The notes: generated by a model from the letters alone, not told the origin. DNA of 6,827 bases from Caldifarciminota bacterium (GCA_026991055.1 JALXCE010000126.1:1-6827), one strand, 5' to 3'; shown: positions 1 to 6,656, numbered from the stretch's first letter. Program-made: numbers and translations.

Positions 1-10
1 AATTTCTTCA

Positions 11-53
11 CCATTCTCCCCTAACCCCTCCTTCCTCAAGGAAGGAGGGGGAT
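11..53 (-). repeat. Palindromic repeat family A, copy 1
   Basis: A perfect 11-bp stem has arms 25-35 (CCCCTCCTTCC) and 40-50 with loop TCAA. It is preceded by CCATTCTCCCCTAA. The same CCATTCT lead followed by a CCCTCC-TTCC stem occurs at 6657-6698, and in reverse complement at 94-134 and 6575-6614, which makes this a dispersed family. I write the orientation as minus because the copies at 94-134 and 6575-6614 read the other way. No long T tract follows it in either direction, so it is a poor terminator. Confidence 0.8.
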
Positions 54-86
54 TTGAGTAAAAATTTCACCATTGCTGGCTTAAGC

Positions 87-120
87 AAAAACTCCCTCCC
101 TTCCCTCCGGGAAGGGAGGG
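87..120 (-). terminator. Candidate intrinsic terminator of the glyQ-glyS-polA-ogt operon
   Basis: Read on the minus strand, the 12-bp G/C-rich stem of 120-94 is followed almost at once by AGTTTTTGC, giving a run of five T (plus-strand A tract 87-91). A strong stem with a T tract is the classic rho-independent pattern. It lies about 214 nt past the ogt stop codon, so the mRNA would carry a long 3' tail. The same stem belongs to a repeat family whose copy at 6575-6614 has no such T tract, so termination here may be incidental. Confidence 0.5.
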
Positions 121-134
121 CTGGGGTAGAATGG
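94..134 (+). repeat. Palindromic repeat family A, copy 2
   Basis: A perfect 12-bp stem has arms 94-105 (CCCTCCCTTCCC) and 109-120, with a 3-nt loop TCC. It is followed by CTGGGGTAGAATGG (121-134). The copy at 6575-6614 has the same stem and tail with few differences. The tail is the near reverse complement of the lead of copy 1, so 11-134 as a whole reads as a unit with imperfect inverted ends (CCATTCTCCCCTAACCC at 11-27 against 118-134). Confidence 0.85.
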
Positions 135-178
135 GCAAGGATTTACATCTTGAATTTTTTGAATATTTAAGCTGAAGG

Positions 179-220
179 CCCCCTCCCACGCCCTCCCCCG
201 CGCGAAACGCGGGGGAGGGG
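179..220. repeat. Palindromic repeat family B, copy 1
   Basis: A perfect 12-bp stem has arms 191-202 (CCCTCCCCCGCG) and 208-219, with loop CGAAA. It is preceded by a second C-rich block, CCCCCTCCC at 179-187. The two-block pyrimidine lead, C-run stem, CGC-type apex and AAA-containing loop recur at 6377-6437 with a different but still paired apex. On the plus strand it is followed by ATTATTTT, a weak T-rich stretch that could support termination of plus-strand transcription. Confidence 0.75.
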
Positions 221-333
221 ATTATTTTGAGATTGCGAGTAGAGGATATTGGTGAGGGGTTACATATTAAATTTTATAAATTCCCAATTAAAAGGAGCTA
301 TCCTGTGCTTTTGTTACTAAACACAAGTACCCA

Positions 334-816
334 TCAAATACTTATCTCCTCCAATTCGAGTAATTTTCTTTTGACTCTGGTTCTGAGGGGATAAAAGCCC
401 ATAAGACTGCCTTTATTAGTCAGAAGTCTGTGACACGGAATCAGGACCTGAAAGGGATTTCTCATTAAAGTTACAAGCACCTCAGTAAATCGGACGCCAC
501 TAAGCCTTGCAATTTCTGAATAAGTTGCCACTTTTCCCCGGGGAATCTCAATAATACGTTCATAAACCTTCCTGTTGGTGTACCCAATGTCCGGGAGGTT
601 AAATTTCTCGCCTTCAATAACCACTCCCCTCAGCCTTTCTTCAAGCCATGTCTCAAGTGACTCCGATTCGATTATCCTGCCCTCAAGGGCGTGGTATTCC
701 TTTATTTTTTCAAGATGTTTTCTGGATTTATCTTTATCGAAATGCCAGCCATAGGCAACTACTACGTTATTCTGGACGAGAAATAATACATCAACCTCAA
801 AACCAAAGAGATTCAT
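334..816 (-). CDS. ogt: Methylated-DNA--protein-cysteine S-methyltransferase (O6-alkylguanine-DNA alkyltransferase)
   Basis: 160 aa. The family repairs O6-alkylguanine (and O4-alkylthymine) by moving the alkyl group irreversibly onto its own cysteine, so each molecule acts once. Residues 1-75 form a short variable N-terminal domain. From about 79 the conserved DNA-binding domain begins (YTNRKVYERIIEIPRGKVATYSEIA). The active site is IPCHR with C128, H129 and R130; N120 and E156 fall where the family's Asn and Glu of the catalytic network lie, and Y99 matches the substrate-contacting Tyr. By my hand alignment to human MGMT, the Arg-finger position is T111, and the Ser-Gly after the conserved Tyr is P143-L144; both are unusual. 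It is last in the operon, 40 nt after polA. The start has only a weak, tightly spaced Shine-Dalgarno (AGGG, 2 nt before ATG), so expression may depend on polA translation. Because the cysteine is present, it is not an alkyltransferase-like (ATL) protein. Family assignment is firm; activity is inferred. Confidence 0.93.
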   Translation of the reverse strand: MNLFGFEVDVLFLVQNNVVVAYGWHFDKDKSRKHLEKIKEYHALEGRIIESESLETWLEERLRGVVIEGEKFNLPDIGYTNRKVYERIIEIPRGKVATYSEIARLSGVRFTEVLVTLMRNPFQVLIPCHRLLTNKGSLMGFYPLRTRVKRKLLELEEISI

Positions 817-856
817 TTCCCTGATACAGCGAGGCCCAATTAGTTCTTTTTAGGCT

Positions 857-3352
857 TTAGCTGTGGGCTTCGAGCCAGGAGTGTCCCGAGCCAATATCTA
901 CGACTATTGGCACATCCAACTTTATCGCATTCTCCATCTTTTCCTTTAAAACCTCACGTGCACGCTCAAAATCCTTTTCATTTACCTCCACAAGGAGCTC
1001 ATCGTGCACCTGAATGATGAGATGAGCATCCAGTCCCTCCTCCTCAAACGCCCTATTCACATCTATCATCGCTTTTTTAATCAAATCAGCAGCAGAGCCC
1101 TGAATAGGCGCATTGATGGCAATTCTTTCAAAAAATTCCCTCACCTGGCGATTGGGATTGTTTATGTTGTAAACGTATCTCCTGCGGCCCATTATGGTCG
1201 TGACATATCCCTCTTTCCTCGCTTCTTCGAGGGTCCTATCAATCCACTCCTTTACTCGTGGGTATGAAAGGAAATAGTTCAAAATTATCCCGGCAGCCTC
1301 TTCATTTGAAATTCCGAGCTCCTTCGCGAGTCCAAATGGACTCATTCCATAAGCTATGCCAAAATTAACAACCTTTGCCCGTCTCCTGTCATTTTCATCC
1401 ACATCCTCAGGGGCCTTGCCTGTGATAAACGAAGCGGTTTTCCTGTGGATATCCTCACCTTCTAAAAATGCTTTCTTTAGATTCTCGTCACCCGTGATGT
1501 GCGCAAGGATTCGGAGCTCAATCTGTGAGTAATCAGCGGAAATGAGAACGTATCCCTCGGGTGCTACAAATGCATCCCTCACCATCCTGCCAATTTCACC
1601 GCGGATGGGGATATTTTGAATATTAGGGTTTGTGCATGAAATTCTACCCGTGGCGGTTCCCGTCTGATTGTACGTGGGATGGATTCGGCCGGTTTTCGGG
1701 TCCTGCAACTCGAGCAATGAAAGCACATAGGTGGAGCGAACCTTGTAGAGTTCCCTGAATTCAAGAATGGTCTTCGGTAGCTCATGGATGGCAGCGAGCT
1801 TGCTCAAAACCTCTGCATCGGTGGAGTATCCTGACTTTGTCTTTTTTATGGGAGGAAGTTTTAGACGCTCAAAGAGCACGTGGGACAGTTGCTTTGGTGA
1901 ATTTATATTGAATTTGGTTCCCGCGAGCTCGTAGATTTTTTGCTCCAGCTTGATCAACTGCTTCTGAATTTCAATATCCAACTTCTTAAGCCTCTGTCTA
2001 TCAAGCAAAATGCCCCGATGCTCCATCTTTGCAAGGACATAGGCAAGTGGGAGCTCAATCTCACGATAAAGTTTTGCGAGCTCAAGTTTTTCAAGTTCTT
2101 CCTCAATAAGCTCCCGGGTCTGAAGGACAAGGGAGACTTCGTAGGCGGGCGCTTCAGGCTCATCCTGCTCAAAGGCAAGCCCAAGGTAATGCATTGCCAG
2201 GTAGGATGAATCGTACTTGGGTCTTTCGGGCTCCATCAGGTAATCTGCAAGCATCATGTCGAAATCGAATATCTCCGGCTTACTACCGAGCTCAAGCAGA
2301 TGTTTATAAACATTTTTTGAATCAAACGTCCACTTTGGCGAATTTTTGATAACAGTTGGGAGCTTCTCTTTAGCGGTTTTAAATATCTTCTGCGGGTCAT
2401 TACCCACAAAGAGTGCGTTTTTCCTTACACTCAATGCAACTCCATCCTCGATCTCGGGCTCTTCTACCTCGAGGATTTCGATTCCTTCAGGCCTTTTTGC
2501 CATCTCCTTCATCAGGCTGGTAAACTCAAGTCGTCTGAAAATGGCAAAGAGTTTGCCTCTATCCGGTGGCCTCAGCCTGAGTTTTTCGAGGTCAAGCTCC
2601 ACAGGGGAATCGATATCGAGCTTTGCAAGCTCCCTTGCCATGAAAACCTGATCTTTGAATCTTTTCAAATTCTCACGCACATTTTTCCGCTTCACTTTGT
2701 CAATATTTTCGTAAAGATTCTCCAGGGAGCCAAATTCATTAATCAAATTGATCGCGGTCTTTTCACCTATTCCCGGCACTCCCGGGATGTTATCAATCTG
2801 GTCACCCATCAAAGCAAGGAGGTCCGGTATCCTTTCAGGCGGGATTCCAAATTTTTCTTTGACTTTTTCTGGCGTATAAAGAATATCCTCTTTGGGCCTC
2901 GTGTCCAGAATATGAATCTTATCGTTTACAATCTGGAGCAGGTCCTTATCGCTTGTTACGATAACAACTTCGAGCCCCTTCTCTGCGGCCTTTTTTGCAA
3001 GGGTCACAAGAATGTCGTCTGCCTCGAAGCCGGGAATTTCGTAGATTGTGATGCCGAAACCCTCACCAATTTCTTTAATCCACTGGAGGTTCATAGAGAG
3101 CTCAGTTGGCATGGGAGGTCGCTGAGCCTTGTACTCCTTAAATCTCTCGTGCCTGAAGGTTGGCCCCTTGGCATCAAAGACAAGTGCAACATAATCGGGC
3201 TTAACAGTTTTTAAGAGTTTTAGAAGCGAATTTGTGAAGGCAAAGGCAGCGCTTGTGTTTTCACCCTTGGAATTCCTCAGCGGATTTTTTGAGAATGCAA
3301 AAAATGCGCGATAGGCAAGGGATGTCCCATCAATCAGGAGAATTTTACTCAT
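857..3352 (-). CDS. polA: DNA polymerase I (family A) with 5'-nuclease domain and degenerate 3'-5' exonuclease domain
   Basis: 831 aa, close to Taq polymerase (832) and shorter than E. coli Pol I (928). Its role is Okazaki-fragment maturation and repair gap filling. Residues 1-290 are the 5'-nuclease domain: D8, FDAKGPTFRHE at 59-69 (D60), EADD at 110-113, TSDKD at 133-137, and the helix-3-turn-helix GDQIDNIPGVPGIGEKTA at 183-200. About 291-420 occupies the proofreading slot but lacks the DxE motif and the last catalytic Asp, so I infer no 3'-5' exonuclease. About 421-831 is the polymerase: TATGR (R570), motif A DYSQIELR (D607), O-helix RRRAKVVNFGIAYG (R656, K660, F664, Y668) and motif C QVHDELLVEV (H783, D784, E785). 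F664 is the Phe that in E. coli and Taq disfavours dideoxynucleotides. It ends in WLEAHS. Its ATG overlaps the glyS stop by 4 nt, with AAGGG just upstream, which indicates translational coupling. Confidence 0.98.
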   Translation of the reverse strand: MSKILLIDGTSLAYRAFFAFSKNPLRNSKGENTSAAFAFTNSLLKLLKTVKPDYVALVFDAKGPTFRHERFKEYKAQRPPMPTELSMNLQWIKEIGEGFGITIYEIPGFEADDILVTLAKKAAEKGLEVVIVTSDKDLLQIVNDKIHILDTRPKEDILYTPEKVKEKFGIPPERIPDLLALMGDQIDNIPGVPGIGEKTAINLINEFGSLENLYENIDKVKRKNVRENLKRFKDQVFMARELAKLDIDSPVELDLEKLRLRPPDRGKLFAIFRRLEFTSLMKEMAKRPEGIEILEVEEPEIEDGVALSVRKNALFVGNDPQKIFKTAKEKLPTVIKNSPKWTFDSKNVYKHLLELGSKPEIFDFDMMLADYLMEPERPKYDSSYLAMHYLGLAFEQDEPEAPAYEVSLVLQTRELIEEELEKLELAKLYREIELPLAYVLAKMEHRGILLDRQRLKKLDIEIQKQLIKLEQKIYELAGTKFNINSPKQLSHVLFERLKLPPIKKTKSGYSTDAEVLSKLAAIHELPKTILEFRELYKVRSTYVLSLLELQDPKTGRIHPTYNQTGTATGRISCTNPNIQNIPIRGEIGRMVRDAFVAPEGYVLISADYSQIELRILAHITGDENLKKAFLEGEDIHRKTASFITGKAPEDVDENDRRRAKVVNFGIAYGMSPFGLAKELGISNEEAAGIILNYFLSYPRVKEWIDRTLEEARKEGYVTTIMGRRRYVYNINNPNRQVREFFERIAINAPIQGSAADLIKKAMIDVNRAFEEEGLDAHLIIQVHDELLVEVNEKDFERAREVLKEKMENAIKLDVPIVVDIGSGHSWLEAHS

Positions 3353-5436
3353 TGCCCTTCAACGACGACCTTTGAAAGGTCACCGTAGTGGTTGAAAATC
3401 TGACGCACAAATTTGAGTAACGCGAGCCGATTCTTTCGAACACTCTCGTTTTCAGTCATAACAAAAACGTTGTCGAAAAATTTATCAATGGGGTCTTTGA
3501 GAACGAGAAGGTAGTTCAAGGCCTCTCTAAACTCCTCCCGATTGAGGGCATCAATTACCTTTGGCTCAATATTTTTAGCGGTTTCAAAGAGAACCCGTTC
3601 CTCCTCTTTCTCAAAAAGCTCGGGATTGATTTCCGGCAGCTCACCTGCATTTTTCAAAATATTTGCCACCCTCTTCTGACCAATCACCACCTTTTCAAAC
3701 ACCTCTGGCTCTTTGAGAAGCAGGTCATTCAGCGCAACGGCCCTGTTTTTCAGATTAACAAGGTCCTTTATCCCTGATGCGATAACCGCATCAACGATGT
3801 CGTACCTCACCCCGAGTCTTTCCTCGAGGTAGTTCTCAAATCTTGTGAAAATAAAATCAAGAATCTTTTTCAGCAGGGTTTCATCATCGATACCATAAAT
3901 CTCCATGGACTTTTTGATGGCATCCTCAAGGTCAATCTTTATTTCAAGGCCGAGGATAAGGTCAATCAATCCGTAGGAAAGTTTTCTGATCCCGAGGGGG
4001 TCCTGAGAGCCTTTAACTTCGTAACCGGTGGCAAAAATACCAACTATCGTATCAATCCTATCGGCAATCCCGACATAAGCAGACTCTTTTTGTGCTGGAA
4101 GCTGGTCACCTGAAAACCTTGGCAGATGGTGCTCAAAAATGACCTTCGCCACCCTTTCATCCTCACCAAGGGCAAGGGCATATTCCATCCCGATTTTACC
4201 TTCTAACTTTGTAAATTCTTTTCCGTCGCGGATCATCTCAGTGGTGAGATCGGTTTTGGAGAGCAGTGCACCTCGCTCGATAACGCTTTTATCCACACTA
4301 TCATCATTCTCTGCCAGTTTCAGGGCAAGTTCCTTAATTCTCATCACCTTTTCATAGACCGAAATCACCTGCCCATCCATCTCGCGCCAGACGACCCCTT
4401 TTAGCTTCTCAACGCGGTCTTCAAGGGGGATTCTCAGGTCTTCTTCGTAATAAAATTTCGCATCCTCCAATCTTGCGCGGAGAACCCGCTCAAGACCCGG
4501 CCTGATAAAATCCTCGTATTCAGCAAGATTGTTGATAACTGCCACGAAATATGGGAGCAATTTTCCATCTTTGTTCACAACGGAGAAGTATCTCTGGTGC
4601 TGCTTCATGGCCGTAATGACCACATCATCAGGGAGCTCGAGGTATTTTTCTTCAAAACTTCCAAGCACAGCCTCGGGGAATTCCACAAGATTTGTAACCT
4701 CATCAATGAGCTCGTCATCAGATATTACCTCGCCGCCAATCTTTAAGGCTTCCTCTTTTATCTTCTCCACCACCATTTCCCTGCGTTTCTTCAAATCAGC
4801 GATGACAAAGTGCTTCTCCATCAGTTCTTCATAGCTAAGAGGGTCCTTAATTTCAACTTCGCCATGAGAAATCAATCTGTGCCCGCGAGTGATGTTTCCA
4901 GAGCGCACGCCAGCTATTTCAATTCCAATGACGTCCTGCCCAAAGAGAAAGACAATCCAGCGGATGGGCCTCGGGAATCGAAATGAATCCGCCCATCTCA
5001 TGGTTTTCTTGAATTTGAGAGATGCAACAATCTCAGGAACCGCCTCTTTCAGCAACTCTGCCGTATCCACCCCACCCTCTTTGACAACGGCTGCCACGTA
5101 TTCGCCTTTTTTGTTGGTAACAATTTTCAGGTCTTTAACATCCACTCCAGCCGATTTTGCGAAAGAAATAGCAGCCTTTGTGGGATTACCAGACGCATCG
5201 AATGCCACCCTCACAGGTGGTCCTATAATTTCTTTTTCCCATTCGGACTGCTTTTCGGCCACTTTCTCGGCTAAAATTGCGAGTCTCCTTGGAGTTGCGA
5301 ATACCCGCAGCCCCTCAAATTCAATCCTGTTCTTCTTAAAAAAGTCCTCAAACTTAGCTTTGAGCTCGCGAGAGCCAATGGTAACATAGGAGGGTGGTAA
5401 TTCCTCGACGCCCAATTCAAAAAGTAACGGTTTCAT
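3349..5436 (-). CDS. glyS: Glycyl-tRNA synthetase beta subunit
   Basis: 695 aa, the usual length for the beta chain of the alpha2-beta2 bacterial enzyme, which binds tRNA-Gly while the alpha chain makes glycyl-adenylate. Family landmarks in order: LLFELGVEELP at 4-14, TPRRLA at 48-53, KTMRW at 144-148, RPIRW at 156-160, TRGHR at 183-187, MKQHQRYF at 277-284, GLERVLRARLEDAKFYY at 314-330, LSKTDLTTEM at 392-401, EHHLPRFSGDQLP at 435-447 and the HD-domain segment ADRIDTIVGIFATG at 458-471 followed by GSQDPLGIRK. About 555-690 is the helical DALR-type anticodon-binding region. The segment after TEM carries RDGKEFTKLEG, slightly longer than the EFPELQG form common elsewhere. The start is supported by GAGGGAG with good spacing and by the conserved N-terminus; its ATG overlaps the glyQ TGA by 4 nt, consistent with equimolar coupled synthesis of the two subunits. 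No frameshift or gap is seen. Confidence 0.98.
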   Translation of the reverse strand: MKPLLFELGVEELPPSYVTIGSRELKAKFEDFFKKNRIEFEGLRVFATPRRLAILAEKVAEKQSEWEKEIIGPPVRVAFDASGNPTKAAISFAKSAGVDVKDLKIVTNKKGEYVAAVVKEGGVDTAELLKEAVPEIVASLKFKKTMRWADSFRFPRPIRWIVFLFGQDVIGIEIAGVRSGNITRGHRLISHGEVEIKDPLSYEELMEKHFVIADLKKRREMVVEKIKEEALKIGGEVISDDELIDEVTNLVEFPEAVLGSFEEKYLELPDDVVITAMKQHQRYFSVVNKDGKLLPYFVAVINNLAEYEDFIRPGLERVLRARLEDAKFYYEEDLRIPLEDRVEKLKGVVWREMDGQVISVYEKVMRIKELALKLAENDDSVDKSVIERGALLSKTDLTTEMIRDGKEFTKLEGKIGMEYALALGEDERVAKVIFEHHLPRFSGDQLPAQKESAYVGIADRIDTIVGIFATGYEVKGSQDPLGIRKLSYGLIDLILGLEIKIDLEDAIKKSMEIYGIDDETLLKKILDFIFTRFENYLEERLGVRYDIVDAVIASGIKDLVNLKNRAVALNDLLLKEPEVFEKVVIGQKRVANILKNAGELPEINPELFEKEEERVLFETAKNIEPKVIDALNREEFREALNYLLVLKDPIDKFFDNVFVMTENESVRKNRLALLKFVRQIFNHYGDLSKVVVEGQ

Positions 5437-6311
5437 TTTTTCTCCCTCAAAAGTGGGAATCCTTTTTCTTCCCTAAGCTCAATGTAAAGGGACGCAGCCT
5501 TGCGGGCCATCTTTCTAACACGCTGAATATATGTTGCGCGCTCAGAAACGGAGAGGGCACCCCGTGCGTCTAAAATATTGAACGCATGCGACATTTTCAA
5601 AACAAAATCGTACCCCGGGTAAAGAAGTTTTTTATCAAGGAGTCTATTAGCCTCTTCCTCGTATTTACTAAAGAGCATCCGGTGAAACTCAACGTCTGCC
5701 TCCTCGTAGTTATAGACCGAAAATTGGTATTCAAAATCCTTATAAATCTCCCCCCATGTGATGCCATTAACCCACACAATATCAAAGATGGACTCGACAC
5801 CCTGGACGTACATGGCTATTCTTTCGAGTCCGTAGGTAATTTCTGCTGAAATCACCTCAAGATCAATGCTTCCCACCTGCTGAAAATACGTAAACTGTGT
5901 TATCTCAAGCCCATCGAGCCAGACTTCCCAACCAAGTCCCCAGGCCCCCAGAGTCGGGGACTCCCAGTCATCTTCAACAAACCTGATATCATGCTTTTCA
6001 ATCTCAATACCAAGTGCACGGAGAGAATTAAGGTAGAGCTCCTGAACATCAGCCGGAGGGGGTTTTAGAATGACCTGGAACTGATGGTACTGCTGAACGC
6101 GATTAGGGTTTTCTGCGTAACGTCCATCTTTAGGACGTCTTGAAGGCTCGACATAAGCGGTTCTCCAGGGCTCCGGGCCAAGGGACCTCAAGAATGTAGC
6201 GGGATTAAATGTACCGGCACCAACCTCTGAATTGTAAGGTTGGAGGATAACGCAGTTCTGTCTCGCCCAGTAGTCCTGTAGCTTAAGAATTATATCCTGG
6301 AACGTTAACAT
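5433..6311 (-). CDS. glyQ: Glycyl-tRNA synthetase alpha subunit
   Basis: 292 aa, a typical length. It is the class II catalytic subunit that activates glycine with ATP and works with GlyS to charge tRNA-Gly in the cytoplasm. Diagnostic blocks: FQDIILKLQDYWARQNC at 4-20, QPYNSEVGAGTFNPATF at 24-40, YVEPSRRPKDGRYAENPNR at 53-71, the class II core HDIRFVEDDWESPTLGAWG at 107-125, then LEITQFTYFQQVG at 135-147, and motif-3-like EITYGLERIAMY at 157-168. The C-terminal helical part includes AFNILDARGALSVSER at 243-258. The ATG is fixed by the conserved N-terminus: the next Met is residue 167, and no ATG, GTG or TTG in frame is visible just upstream. No Shine-Dalgarno precedes it; a consensus promoter ends 11 nt upstream, so the mRNA is probably almost leaderless. 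There is no room for a T-box riboswitch between this promoter and the gene. Confidence 0.98.
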   Translation of the reverse strand: MLTFQDIILKLQDYWARQNCVILQPYNSEVGAGTFNPATFLRSLGPEPWRTAYVEPSRRPKDGRYAENPNRVQQYHQFQVILKPPPADVQELYLNSLRALGIEIEKHDIRFVEDDWESPTLGAWGLGWEVWLDGLEITQFTYFQQVGSIDLEVISAEITYGLERIAMYVQGVESIFDIVWVNGITWGEIYKDFEYQFSVYNYEEADVEFHRMLFSKYEEEANRLLDKKLLYPGYDFVLKMSHAFNILDARGALSVSERATYIQRVRKMARKAASLYIELREEKGFPLLREKK

Positions 6312-6321
6312 GATGGCACTA

Positions 6322-6351
6322 ATTATACTTTTCCCGAATTTACAATGTCAA
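6322..6351 (-). promoter_or_regulatory. Perfect-consensus sigma70-type promoter of the glyQ operon
   Basis: On the minus strand, TTGACA (6351-6346) is followed by an 18-nt spacer (6345-6328) and TATAAT (6327-6322). Both hexamers match the housekeeping sigma consensus exactly. There is no TGn extended -10. Transcription would normally start 6-8 nt after the -10, at about 6316-6314, while the glyQ ATG begins at 6311. The leader would then be about 3-5 nt. The outer edge of the -35 coincides with the start of a direct repeat at 6351. Confidence 0.85.
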
Positions 6352-6497
6352 CGACAGGGGGGCGAGTTCGAAAATTCCCCCCCTCCTATCCTCCCCCCAC
6401 GCACAAAGTGCGTGGGGGGGAGGAATAAGGTGGGGGGCAAATTTTTCATTAAAAATCAAAGGTTTTGAGATTTTTCGAACAGACTCACGACAGGGGG
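6351..6497. repeat. Direct-repeat-flanked palindromic block
   Basis: ACGACAGGGGG occurs at 6351-6361 and again at 6487-6497. Between them lie a 9-bp inverted repeat, GTTCGAAAA (6366-6374) and TTTTCGAAC (6472-6480), and the long hairpin 6370-6447. Direct repeats outside inverted repeats resemble a small non-autonomous mobile element with a target-site duplication. The inverted repeats do not abut the direct repeats (4 and 6 nt gaps) and no transposase is present, so this is tentative. Confidence 0.4.
6370..6447. repeat. Palindromic repeat family B, copy 2: long hairpin with flanking A and T tracts
   Basis: The apical stem is 12 bp, 6393-6404 (CCCCCCACGCAC) with 6408-6419, loop AAA. It continues outward through CCT/AGG with a one-G bulge, an imperfect CTCCTAT/ATAAGG segment, a C7/G6 block, and finally GAAAATT (6370-6376) with AAATTTTTC (6439-6447). 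The flanking A/T tracts mean a stem followed by T-rich sequence in both directions, so it could act as a bidirectional terminator isolating the divergent genes. Its plan matches 179-220. Confidence 0.7.
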
Positions 6498-6574
6498 AGC
6501 AATTACGGAAATGTTACCTCAGTATTTCATTATGCACGGAGTGTTTGATGAAATCATTGATTCAGGTCTTTTCA

Positions 6575-6614
6575 CCCTCCCTTCCCCGGGGAAGGGAGGG
6601 CGGGGGTGGAATGG
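6575..6614 (+). repeat. Palindromic repeat family A, copy 3
   Basis: A perfect 26-bp palindrome, CCCTCCCTTCCCC (6575-6587) with its complement at 6588-6600, is followed by CGGGGGTGGAATGG (6601-6614). Stem and tail match the copy at 94-134 on the other side of the operon, in the same orientation. No T tract follows on either strand, so it is not a good terminator. Confidence 0.85.
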
Positions 6615-6656
6615 AGAAATTATGATCGGCAAAACTTTGGGTTCATTTATTTTTTT

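Larger units (their letters stand above)
1..333. other. Non-coding 3' flank of the operon with three hairpin repeats
   Basis: No credible coding region is visible on either strand here. The stretch holds two palindromic units of one family (11-53 and 94-134, in opposite orientation), one hairpin of a second family (179-220), and AT-rich sequence between them. 221-333, next to the ogt stop codon, is AT-rich with only very weak dyads of about 4 bp, so I see no good terminator immediately after ogt. The nearest convincing terminator-like structure is at 87-120. Confidence 0.8.

Noticed and set aside
1..220. CRISPR array suggested by repeated C-rich and G-rich blocks
   Set aside because: The repeats are palindromic hairpins in alternating orientation without regular spacers, and the copies are too few and too different.
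280..333. Terminator directly after ogt
   Set aside because: Only 4-bp dyads such as AGGA/TCCT are present near the T-rich run; too weak to call.
334..816. Alkyltransferase-like (ATL) protein instead of an active alkyltransferase
   Set aside because: ATL proteins replace the acceptor cysteine, usually with Trp; here the PCHR cysteine (C128) is present.
4889..5389. 166-aa open frame on the plus strand inside glyS
   Set aside because: It lies wholly antisense to well-conserved glyS codons and its product is Ser/Thr-rich low-complexity sequence typical of a shadow frame.
6312..6500. T-box riboswitch or other leader controlling glyQ
   Set aside because: T-box leaders often precede synthetase genes in Gram-positive bacteria, but the consensus promoter sits directly against the ATG, and the upstream palindromes do not show the T-box specifier and antiterminator layout.
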